Source: Dyadobacter sp. CY347
GTDB taxonomy: Bacteria; Bacteroidota; Bacteroidia; Cytophagales; Spirosomataceae
NCBI RefSeq assembly: GCF_021502655.1
Contig: NZ_JAKFFT010000001.1
Coordinates: 109,793 to 173,792 of the forward strand
Direction: 5' to 3'
DNA length: 64,000 bases
Within the stretch, counting starts at the first letter, position 1. Each line of letters starts with the position of its first letter. Positions 44,750 through 52,585 of this stretch are shown one piece after another. The notes under the pieces are model-generated. The model was not told where the DNA came from. It did not search any database and worked only from the letters and a program-made list of their open reading frames with translations. The position numbers were made by a program, and so were the translations under genes.

Positions 44750-46975
44750 TTATCTCACTATTTTATAACGTATTCCTGCATAAATCATTCGTCCTACGAC
44801 CGGTCCCCAGGCCATTCCCGCATCAAAGTTTTGTCCAAAAGGATCGTTAGCACCCATAATCGGGTTTTTCTGACGGAAATTGGCCAGGTTTTCACCTCCC
44901 AGATAAATGTCCCATTTTGGAAATGTACGGGTAACTTGTGCATTAAAATTATAAAATGATGGTGACATGGTGGAAGTGAGGTTGCCGGGAACGTGGTGCT
45001 CGTCAACGTGGCCCATGTAAGGGATGCGGCGCTTTCCGTTCCATTGCACCGTCGCGTCAAACTTCCATTTGTCGTAAGGCAGCGCATATCCCGCATTGAA
45101 AAGCACTCGGTCGCGGCTCACCATCATTCTTGGCAACAGCACGTTTTCGTCGTAAACATTGCGAAGGGTTTGCTTTACATCAAAAAGCCTGTAAGCAAGT
45201 TTCAATTCAAAACGTTTCAATGGGGTTAAATTCGCCTCGGCCTGGAAACTGTTCGCATAAGCACTGCCTTCCAGATTGTAAAAACGAATGTAACGCGGAT
45301 CTTCCATATCGGCCACGAGCTGGTTTTCGAAAATGGTCCGGTAAAAATCCATGATGAAATTTCCACTCATATTGCCCAGCTTGAACTCCTGCGTAATACT
45401 CGCACCATAATTCCACGAAACCTCGGGACGGATGCTCTCCCGGAATTGCACCGTGCGCGAGCTCACCAGATTTCCATAATATTCAGCCAGCGGATTCGAA
45501 ACCCTGAACCCTTTTCCTGCCGAAGCCCGAAGTGTCGTTTGGTCGGTCAGGCTGTATTTCAGATGCAATCGCGGCGTCCATTGCGTTCCGTAAAGGTTAT
45601 GGAAATCGACGCGGCCGCCTGCTACAAGGACAAACTTATCCAGGTTATTGTAAGTATATTCAAAAAACGCCCCCGGAACCGACTCGTTTCTGGCTAGTCG
45701 AATGTCTTTGTAAAGCTCATTGTAATTGTCGAGCAAGTAACTCAAACCGGTTTTGTAAGAGTGGTTTGTATTGCCAATGATGGACTGATAAATAAGATTT
45801 CCGTACAAAGTTTTTTGTGTTCCATCATAATTATTCAGTCCAAAATAAGACCTGGAATCATGTAACGATGCATTTACAATAAAACCCAATCCCTTGTAGG
45901 GCTTATCCGGGAACAACCTTGCGATCTTGGAAAAGAACTCATAACGGTTGACTTTGGCACCAAAACCATAGACATTATCAGAGCCTTTCATTTCTTTTTC
46001 AAAGCCGTTTTGCCCGCCCAGCCGATCTTCGTGCAATGCTTTCACGCCAAACTGCGCCATCACTTTTTCACTTTGGTATTTCCACCTGTTCACTACATTA
46101 TACTGCGTATAAAGTGGCATATCCAGGAATCCGTCGTCATTTTTATCAACGCGGTTGCGCAATGTGCTGGCATGCGTGAGGAGGCCCGTGCTCCACTTTT
46201 TGTTCAATTGTGTGGCCAGGTTCAGATTCACTTCCGCGCGACCGAAGTTATTGAGATAAGTGTTCAAATAAAGCTTTTCACGACTATCGGGTTTCTGCAT
46301 TTCAACATTGATCTGCCCCGTCATGGATTCATAACCATTCACAACAGACCCCGCACCTTTACCCACATCAATCGACTGAATCCAGGTTCCGGGCACAAAA
46401 TTGAGACCGAAAGTAGACGCCAGACCGCGGATGGAAGGGATGTTTTCAATGTTGGTCTGAATGTAAGTTCCGTTCAATCCCAGCATTTGAATTTGCTTGG
46501 AGCCGGTAACTGCGTCGGCATAGGAAACGGAAACCGATGCATTGGTCTCAAAGCTTTCAGACAAATTACAGCAAGCCGCTTTGGCCAGTGCGCGGGTCGT
46601 TATGATTTCGGTCTGGTGCGGCGAGAGCCTGTCGATCGTTGACGTATTACCGCGAACTACGACTTCATTTAATGTTTGATCGCTTTGCAGAACCACTTGC
46701 AGGTCGTTTTCCGCACCGATTTTAACTGTATCGTTTCGGAAGCCTACAAAGCTGATCACTAGCAAATTGGACTGTGCCGAGCGGGGAATGTTGAAACGTC
46801 CGCTGGCGTCCGTAGCCGTGGCCTGCGTTGTGCCGGACCAGTAAACATTAGCGCCTGTGATCGGTTTAAGATCTTTACTATCAGGCGCCTGCTCGTTCAC
46901 TGAGCCGGTTATACGTTGGGCGTAAAGCGAGGAAGAAAGAAGAAAAAATAGTCCTCCCGTCAGATATTTAAGCAT
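44750..46975 (-). CDS. TonB-dependent receptor (metal cluster)
   Basis: 741 residues with a signal peptide ending near SLYAQ. A carboxypeptidase-regulatory-like domain (about 20-105) has the ITGANVYWSGTTQATATDAS pattern; the plug has LNEVVVRGN and QMLGLNGTYIQTNIENIPSI; a 22-strand barrel follows, ending FAGIRYKIVR-like. A Cys-Cys pair in LAKAACCNLSESFE near residue 135 is unusual for a plug and may hold metal. It should import a metal complex across the outer membrane, using TonB. Neighbours are HMA proteins and an AraC sensor. Confidence 0.85.
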   Translation of the reverse strand: MLKYLTGGLFFLLSSSLYAQRITGSVNEQAPDSKDLKPITGANVYWSGTTQATATDASGRFNIPRSAQSNLLVISFVGFRNDTVKIGAENDLQVVLQSDQTLNEVVVRGNTSTIDRLSPHQTEIITTRALAKAACCNLSESFETNASVSVSYADAVTGSKQIQMLGLNGTYIQTNIENIPSIRGLASTFGLNFVPGTWIQSIDVGKGAGSVVNGYESMTGQINVEMQKPDSREKLYLNTYLNNFGRAEVNLNLATQLNKKWSTGLLTHASTLRNRVDKNDDGFLDMPLYTQYNVVNRWKYQSEKVMAQFGVKALHEDRLGGQNGFEKEMKGSDNVYGFGAKVNRYEFFSKIARLFPDKPYKGLGFIVNASLHDSRSYFGLNNYDGTQKTLYGNLIYQSIIGNTNHSYKTGLSYLLDNYNELYKDIRLARNESVPGAFFEYTYNNLDKFVLVAGGRVDFHNLYGTQWTPRLHLKYSLTDQTTLRASAGKGFRVSNPLAEYYGNLVSSRTVQFRESIRPEVSWNYGASITQEFKLGNMSGNFIMDFYRTIFENQLVADMEDPRYIRFYNLEGSAYANSFQAEANLTPLKRFELKLAYRLFDVKQTLRNVYDENVLLPRMMVSRDRVLFNAGYALPYDKWKFDATVQWNGKRRIPYMGHVDEHHVPGNLTSTMSPSFYNFNAQVTRTFPKWDIYLGGENLANFRQKNPIMGANDPFGQNFDAGMAWGPVVGRMIYAGIRYKIVR

Positions 46976-47065
46976 GATTTATTTAATTCATTGAAACAAA
47001 AGAGAAGCAATGCAAGATGTGCCTGTAAGCAAAGCAATGCACGTAAACTATTGAAAATCAATGTA

Positions 47066-47530
47066 TCAAATCAGAAGGGATTGGATTGCATAGCGCATAG
47101 CTTTCCCATGCAACCGGGAGGAGAAGGATATATCAGGAATCGGCGGCGCATTGGCCGCTATTTCCTGTTCAATAAAAGATAAAAAGCCGGTAGGGGTAAA
47201 AAACAGCTGATCCGCGCTCCATGTTTTCAGCAATTTCGTCAACTCGTGGGCGCTGGAAGTTGTGACTTGCAGCTTTTCGAAAGTCTGGCTTTCCTTACAG
47301 CAATCGGTTTTTTTGAAAAAAGTCCCTTTCGCTTCTTTTAGTTTTTTGCTTTTGGCACAACACGAAGAGCCGGCCTTATCTGCGGAAGAATCCTTTTTAA
47401 GATCCGTAACAACCTGTACCGACTTGCCGCGTACCAAGCATTCATGCTCGATAAAGGCAAATCCCGTACTGCTCATCAAGACCAGAAAGGCCATGAAAAC
47501 AGTGATGGATCGGTGTAAGTTGCTTTTCAT
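47066..47530 (-). CDS. HYC_CC_PP family protein, exported Cys-rich
   Basis: 154 residues from MKSNLHRSITVFMAFLVLMS, an export signal. The family elements are visible: IEHECLVRG, then SCCAKSKK, DCCKESQ and finally NAPPIPD. Two Cys-Cys pairs and a His-x-Cys suit soft-metal binding. The family is named for these motifs; its function is not established. It is 90 bases upstream of the receptor gene and 21 bases downstream of the small HMA gene. Confidence 0.75.
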   Translation of the reverse strand: MKSNLHRSITVFMAFLVLMSSTGFAFIEHECLVRGKSVQVVTDLKKDSSADKAGSSCCAKSKKLKEAKGTFFKKTDCCKESQTFEKLQVTTSSAHELTKLLKTWSADQLFFTPTGFLSFIEQEIAANAPPIPDISFSSRLHGKAMRYAIQSLLI

Positions 47531-47551
47531 ATCATTCAAAGATATTAATTA

Positions 47552-47761
47552 TCAGGCTATTTCTTCTGCATTATAACCCGCCTTTTTCATCAGTTCCGCA
47601 ATTTCCTGGGGTGTTTTGCTCGTTTCCACTTTCAAAATCCGTTCCGGACTCCTCAGATCCACATTCCAGTTTTCAACCGCATTATCCTCATTCAAAAAAG
47701 GCGTAACAGTCGCCACACAGGCGCCACATTTAATATTGGTCTTAAATTTCAAAGTTTCCAT
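47552..47761 (-). CDS. Cytoplasmic HMA-domain metallochaperone-like protein
   Basis: 69 residues from METLKFKTN; an ATG at 47779 adds six. The metal site is KCGACVATVTPF (CxxC), followed by NWNVDLRSPERILKVE and a C-terminal AELMKKAGYNAEEI, the complete HMA fold. No signal peptide, so the metal carrier is cytoplasmic, like CopZ/Atx1. First gene of the metal cluster as read on the minus strand; the 237 bases to the divergent lactonase gene hold its promoter, which I could not place. Confidence 0.82.
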   Translation of the reverse strand: METLKFKTNIKCGACVATVTPFLNEDNAVENWNVDLRSPERILKVETSKTPQEIAELMKKAGYNAEEIA

Positions 47762-47998
47762 TGTCTTGTTTACTATCAAAAATTACAAATTCCGTTCTGC
47801 AAATATCACCCCAACATCCCCCAAAGTTGTTACAGAATTATACAAATGAATTACAGAGTTTTTGGTTTTGCACTTTCAAGCCAGCCTTGTCCCATTCGGG
47901 ACTTCGAAGCGGTCTCTTTTTATATTATTCAAGATAACATTAAAAATGCCTTTCGGCCTGCTTTCCCTTTCAAGTTGCCTTTACAAAATCAAAAATTC

Positions 47999-49102
47999 AT
48001 GAAAAAGCTATTTACAGTCTTTGCCTTGTTGCTGGCCGGTTTGGTAAGCATATCATTTCAGGATAAAACGGTTGCATTCTACATTGGGACAGCAGACAAA
48101 GGCGCGAATTCTTCGGTTTCTCTTTGCGAACTGAACATGTCGACGGGGCAGGTCACATTGATTGATACATTCAACAATTGCGTGGGCCCGGGATATGTGG
48201 CGATTTCACCAAATAAGAAAAATTTGTTTGCCGTTGGAGGCGATAAAATCGTTGCATTCGCAATCGGCGGAGATAAAAAACTGACTTATCTGAACAGCGA
48301 ATCATCCGCAGGCGCGGGGCCGTGTCACGTGTCCGTGCATCCATCCGGGAAGGCCGCTTATGTATCTAATTATGGCGGTGGAAGTTTTTCTGCATACGAT
48401 TTGCAGCCCGGTGGCAAAGTGACAGCAGCAACTTATAAAGAGCAATACACCGGAACAGGCCCTAATGAAAAGCGCCAGGATAAAGCACATGCCCACTTTG
48501 CAACGGCGTCTCCAGACGGGAAATATGTTTACGTAACAGATCTGGGATCAGACAAAATCATGAATTATGTGGCTGATAGCAAAGGCGGAGCGCTGAAACC
48601 CAATCCGGCGCAGCCATTTTTCTCAGGCAAACCTGGCGCAGGGCCGCGGCATTTGATCATTCACCCTTCCGGTAAATCGCTTTTCCTGTTGAATGAGCTG
48701 GAAGCAACGCTTACTTCGTGCACAATCGATAAAAATGGGGTGATTAAGGCTGTTAACACCTATCCGACGATCCCGGCGGATTATTCAGGGCCGACGAACA
48801 CAAGCTCGGCGATCCATTTACACCCTAATGGCAAATTCGTGTACGTTTCCAACCGTGGGCACAATTCCATCAGCGCATTTAAAATCGGCGCCAATGGTGC
48901 TTTGGAAATGGTGGATCAGCAGACGAAATCAATTGCTATCCCGCGTGATTTTAACATTGATCCCAGCGGGAAATTTATGATTGTGGCTAATCAATCGACT
49001 GATAATCTGGTAATTTATGATGTGGATGCCGCTACCGGGAAGTTCACTTTCAAGCAGGAGAGCATTGGTGTAAAAGCTCCTATTTGTGTCGCGTTCTTAT
49101 AG
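47999..49102 (+). CDS. Lactonase-fold (6-phosphogluconolactonase-like, YbhE/Pgl) protein, exported
   Basis: 367 residues from MKKLFTVFALLLAGLVS, which gives a signal peptide; an ATG at 47846 adds 51 residues before it and is rejected. Repeats such as GAGPCHVSVHPSGKAAYVSN, GAGPRHLIIHPSGKSLFLLN and SSAIHLHPNGKFVYVSNRGH form the seven-bladed propeller of the lactonase family. The enzyme class hydrolyses sugar lactones; export makes the pentose-phosphate role unlikely. Ends overlap the convergent gene by six bases. Confidence 0.85.
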   Translation: MKKLFTVFALLLAGLVSISFQDKTVAFYIGTADKGANSSVSLCELNMSTGQVTLIDTFNNCVGPGYVAISPNKKNLFAVGGDKIVAFAIGGDKKLTYLNSESSAGAGPCHVSVHPSGKAAYVSNYGGGSFSAYDLQPGGKVTAATYKEQYTGTGPNEKRQDKAHAHFATASPDGKYVYVTDLGSDKIMNYVADSKGGALKPNPAQPFFSGKPGAGPRHLIIHPSGKSLFLLNELEATLTSCTIDKNGVIKAVNTYPTIPADYSGPTNTSSAIHLHPNGKFVYVSNRGHNSISAFKIGANGALEMVDQQTKSIAIPRDFNIDPSGKFMIVANQSTDNLVIYDVDAATGKFTFKQESIGVKAPICVAFL

Positions 49103-50500
49103 TTTTCTGGCTACTTTGTTTTGATAGTAGTTCAGGAAATCTTCAAGTTGTTCCACCGGCATTTTGCGGGCGATAATCTTTTTGTTTTTATCCAAAATAT
49201 AAATCATCGGCGTTGTGACGACATCGAATTTCTTGATGAAATCGATCTGGTTCAATGCGTCGAAGCCGTTTGGGACCTCTTCCAGATGGAATGTCTTGAT
49301 GAATGTTTTCCATTCTTCCATATTATGATCCGTGGAAACGGTCATGATCTTGATCCCGTTGGCTTTGTTCTTGTCGTAAAAAGCTTTCAGTTTCGGAGCG
49401 GCTTCCTTGCAGTGTCCGCAGGTTGGTGAGTAGAAGAAAATGACGCTATAATTGGCATCCAAGGCCTGCACACTCACTTTTTTGCCTGCCGGATCGGTTA
49501 ATGTGAGCGCCGGAAAAGTTTTATCAACCAGCAGGTCTTTTAATGTGTTCACCTTTTCGGCAATGCGTTTTTTAACGTCCTCGGAAGTGCCCATTTCGCC
49601 TGACAGATAATATTTCTGAGCCATATGCACCCAAACCGCTTCGGTACCAACCGTTTTTGGGTTTTCGTATTGGTTGGTAATGTATAAAACAACCTGCGAC
49701 TTCACATCTTTATTGGCTGATGCCTTTTTAGCAAGCATATCCGCATCTTTAATCAGCGAATCAGGTCTTTGAACGACCAGGTTTTTGATGTAACGGTCCA
49801 GTTTCGGTTCCAGGAACGGCGTGTTAATGATCCGGGCATCGGAAAAGTCGAAATTATCCCAGTAATGTGCTTTGTAATAATTAAAAACCCAGATCGAATC
49901 CGGTTTGCCATTAGCCAGTTTTGGAGCAGCCGGAATTTCCGGGTCGGCCGACATTTTTAGCAATTTTACAGTAAAGGACTGTGCATTATCAGCCAGCGTT
50001 TTCAAACGATATGCATTAAAACTATCCTGCAAAGCCCTGATCTTGGTTCCGGCATCTGCGCCGCCGCCTTTTTTCAAAGCTTCAATTTCGAGCGCGCCGG
50101 CTTTCAGTTTCTTTTGGTAAGTATAAAAAAGCTCGTTTTCCGCTGAGCCCGTTACTTTCATATTGCCAATGGCGTCAATAGTATCCGTCTCAATCGAAAA
50201 ATCCGGCTCTTTTCCCGAGTAAACCAACTCCACCCAGCTGCGGTTACCAGGAAAAAGGATCACGTATAAGCCTCCCGGAAGATCGGTTTTCCCTTCAAAA
50301 ATTACTTTCCCGGTTGCATCCGCCTTCGCTGTGTCTTTTGGGACAAATGTCGTGTTGTTCCGACTGTAATGTCCGATTACCAATGACGAATCCGCAAGTC
50401 CTTTAATGGTTGCCTGAATGCGATAGCCTTGTGAAAAGACCGTTTGGGAAGCTGCAAAAAGCACCAGTATGAGAAGTAAAGTGCGGTTATAATTTTTCAT
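49097..50500 (-). CDS. TlpA-family thiol-disulfide oxidoreductase with DUF4369-like domain
   Basis: 467 residues from MKNYNRTLLLILVLFAASQT, the start with a signal peptide; an ATG at 50563 adds 21. An N-terminal beta domain of about 110 residues (YRIQATIKGLADSSLVIGHY) and a helical middle precede a thioredoxin domain with the intact active site FFYSPTCGHCKEAAPKL and cis-Pro in VVTTPMIYILD. It should reduce or reshuffle disulfides in the periplasm. It resembles the protein at 11923, which lacks the CxxC pair. Confidence 0.88.
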   Translation of the reverse strand: MKNYNRTLLLILVLFAASQTVFSQGYRIQATIKGLADSSLVIGHYSRNNTTFVPKDTAKADATGKVIFEGKTDLPGGLYVILFPGNRSWVELVYSGKEPDFSIETDTIDAIGNMKVTGSAENELFYTYQKKLKAGALEIEALKKGGGADAGTKIRALQDSFNAYRLKTLADNAQSFTVKLLKMSADPEIPAAPKLANGKPDSIWVFNYYKAHYWDNFDFSDARIINTPFLEPKLDRYIKNLVVQRPDSLIKDADMLAKKASANKDVKSQVVLYITNQYENPKTVGTEAVWVHMAQKYYLSGEMGTSEDVKKRIAEKVNTLKDLLVDKTFPALTLTDPAGKKVSVQALDANYSVIFFYSPTCGHCKEAAPKLKAFYDKNKANGIKIMTVSTDHNMEEWKTFIKTFHLEEVPNGFDALNQIDFIKKFDVVTTPMIYILDKNKKIIARKMPVEQLEDFLNYYQNKVARKL

Positions 50501-50607
50501 CAAGGTAAATGTTGTTAGCTTATGAATGTTATATTTGGCTGGATCAAACTCTGCGAAAGCCACAAAATTAACTTCAAAACGATAACTTCTATCAGCATCT
50601 TATCCAA

Positions 50608-51381
50608 ATGTTTTATTTTCTGTCCAAAGCAATAGATTTTGTAGCAATGCCGCTCAGCATTGTGTTCTTTCTGCTGCTTTTCAGTTTGTTGACCAGCAGA
50701 CGCAATGGAAGCAAAGTGGCCGCGATATCTGCGTTTTTGCTGCTGTATCTCATATCAAATACTTTCCTGGTCAACGCCGTGCTGAACTGGTGGGAACCAA
50801 AGCAGGTTAACCTGCGCGATATACATGAAGTTTATGATGTTGGCGTGCTGCTTTCAGGCGGTTTGATGGATTCCAATCATCCGGATGAAGACCATCCCGT
50901 TTTAGGACAGCGGGGCGACAGGGTTCTGCAGACATTTCTGCTTTATAAGGCTGGTAAAATCAAAAAGATCCTGATCACCGGAACAAGTTCGGACCAGCGG
51001 ATAGTGGTAGGAAAGGGAGAAACGAGGCTTGCTGCCCAACTTATGGTCAAATGGGGCGTGCCGACCGAAGATATTATTTTTGAAGAAAAAGCCCGTAATA
51101 CGCGTGAAAATGCAAAATTTTCAGCGGCGATCTTGAAACAACGATTTCCTTCCGGTAAATACGTGCTGATCACCTCAGCATTCCATATGCGCCGGTCGGC
51201 CGGATGTTTTAACAAAGTGGGCATTCAGGCTGCCACTTTTCCGGCCGACTTCTATGGTGGGTATTATCAATTAAGATTGCAGGATTTCCTGATCCCTGAT
51301 CCCGACGCGATCGCCGCTTTCAGCATGCTATGGCATGAGTGGATTGGAAACATTGTTTACAAACTGGTGGGCTACACCTGA
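50608..51381 (+). CDS. YdcF/ElyC-family (DUF218) membrane protein
   Basis: 257 residues. Two N-terminal helices (about 10-25 and 35-55) anchor a DUF218 domain with GVLLSGGLMD, KKILITGTSSD, EEKARNTRENAKFS and LITSAFHMRRSAGCF. In E. coli related proteins (ElyC, SanA) act in envelope polymer metabolism. The ENARNT-like motif is the family hallmark, here ARNTRENA. Convergent with pfkA, whose stop lies 13 bases beyond. Confidence 0.86.
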   Translation: MFYFLSKAIDFVAMPLSIVFFLLLFSLLTSRRNGSKVAAISAFLLLYLISNTFLVNAVLNWWEPKQVNLRDIHEVYDVGVLLSGGLMDSNHPDEDHPVLGQRGDRVLQTFLLYKAGKIKKILITGTSSDQRIVVGKGETRLAAQLMVKWGVPTEDIIFEEKARNTRENAKFSAAILKQRFPSGKYVLITSAFHMRRSAGCFNKVGIQAATFPADFYGGYYQLRLQDFLIPDPDAIAAFSMLWHEWIGNIVYKLVGYT

Positions 51382-51394
51382 TCTGCAATCTTAA

Positions 51395-52369
51395 CTACAC
51401 ACTCAGTATTTTTACCATTCTCAACAGATCTTCATTGATAGGCTTAGGAAGACGGATTGTGTCTTCAAATGGCGTATAAACTAGCTCGTTATTAATAATT
51501 CCGGCCATTACATTCTTTTGCCCGCCCATCAAACCTTCCAAAGCACCAAGACCCAGACGGCTCGCCAAAATGCGGTCATATGCAGAAGGAGGGCCTCCGC
51601 GTTGCGTGTGGCCTAATGTTGTTACGCGTATATCGGCATTTTCATCCACCTGGCCTTTGATCTTTTCCGCCACTTCCTGCGCGCTTCCTTCATCGTCGCC
51701 TTCCGCAACGATAATGATCGATGAAGATTTGGAACGGCTCCAGCCTTGTTTTAAAGTTTCTACAACCTCGGAGATTGGCGTCAGCACTTCCGGCACCATT
51801 ACCAGCTCAGCGCCGCCCGCGATCCCGGATTGCACCGCAATGTAACCAGAGTCACGGCCCATTACTTCGATGAAAAATATCCGGTCGTGCGAGCTGGCCG
51901 TGTCGCGGATCCTGTCGATAGCATCCAATGCAGTGTTAACAGCCGTATCAAATCCGATCGTATAATCGGTTCCGTACAAGTCATTATCGATTGTTCCCGG
52001 TGCGCCTACGGTTGGAATGCCGTATTCGTTTCCAAAGATCATCGCGCCTGTGAATGTTCCGTTTCCGCCGATTGCTACCAGGCCTTCAATGCCGGCTGCC
52101 TGAAGGTTATCATACGCAGTTTTACGTCCTTCCGGAGTCATGAACTCCTTGCTTCTCGCCGATTTGAGGATTGTGCCTCCTCTTTGTACTATATTGCTAA
52201 CCGAGTGGGACTCCATTTTATAGAGATCACCGGCAATCATTCCGCTATATCCTCGTCTTATTCCATAAACTTCGATCCCATGGTAGCAGGCTCCGCGCAC
52301 CACCGCCCTAATGCAGGCGTTCATACCCGGGGCATCTCCTCCTGAGGTAAATACTCCAATTCGTTTCAT
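51395..52369 (-). CDS. pfkA: 6-phosphofructokinase
   Basis: 324 residues, the length of bacterial PfkA. ATP region FTSGGDAPGMNA (8-19), substrate region GTIDND (125-130) with the catalytic Asp, MGRDSGYIA and the fructose-6-phosphate RGG motifs are present. One departure: the position that is Asp103 in E. coli (GGDGS) is Asn here, in AIGGNGTFTGA. Asp103 helps bind Mg-ATP, so activity or cofactor preference may differ. It phosphorylates fructose-6-phosphate. Single gene with its own promoter. Confidence 0.92.
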   Translation of the reverse strand: MKRIGVFTSGGDAPGMNACIRAVVRGACYHGIEVYGIRRGYSGMIAGDLYKMESHSVSNIVQRGGTILKSARSKEFMTPEGRKTAYDNLQAAGIEGLVAIGGNGTFTGAMIFGNEYGIPTVGAPGTIDNDLYGTDYTIGFDTAVNTALDAIDRIRDTASSHDRIFFIEVMGRDSGYIAVQSGIAGGAELVMVPEVLTPISEVVETLKQGWSRSKSSSIIIVAEGDDEGSAQEVAEKIKGQVDENADIRVTTLGHTQRGGPPSAYDRILASRLGLGALEGLMGGQKNVMAGIINNELVYTPFEDTIRLPKPINEDLLRMVKILSV

Positions 52370-52435
52370 TTAATTTCGGGTTACTTCTTTCGTTCTGTGT
52401 TCAGCTCCTTTAAAATCTTAAAGGCACAATTTCCG

Positions 52436-52443
52436 CAAATTTA
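52436..52443 (-). promoter_or_regulatory. -7 box of the pfkA promoter
   Basis: TAAATTTG on the minus strand, 67 bases before the pfkA ATG, fits TAnnTTTG exactly. The -33 box is weak. Confidence 0.45.
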
Positions 52444-52543
52444 TCCGGTATTTTCTTAAAATATACGACCTGATTCCGAATTCTGTTAAAAAAATGCCGG
52501 ATGAAGATTCAAATTTTACACCTCAAACATATATCATTACTTA

Positions 52544-52551
52544 TATATTTG
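52544..52551 (+). promoter_or_regulatory. -7 box of the YfhO-family gene promoter
   Basis: TATATTTG, a perfect -7 box, 35 bases before the ATG at 52586. The -33 position has only a T-rich match. Confidence 0.5.
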
Positions 52552-52585
52552 CGGCTGTTAATAGAAATTTAATATGCATTAACGA

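Noticed and set aside
46010..46642. 210-residue plus-strand ORF opposite the TonB receptor gene
   Set aside because: Antisense to a conserved receptor barrel; no motif and no plausible neighbours.
47846..47998. Upstream extension of the lactonase gene
   Set aside because: The extra 51 residues precede a complete signal peptide, so the start at 47999 is preferred.
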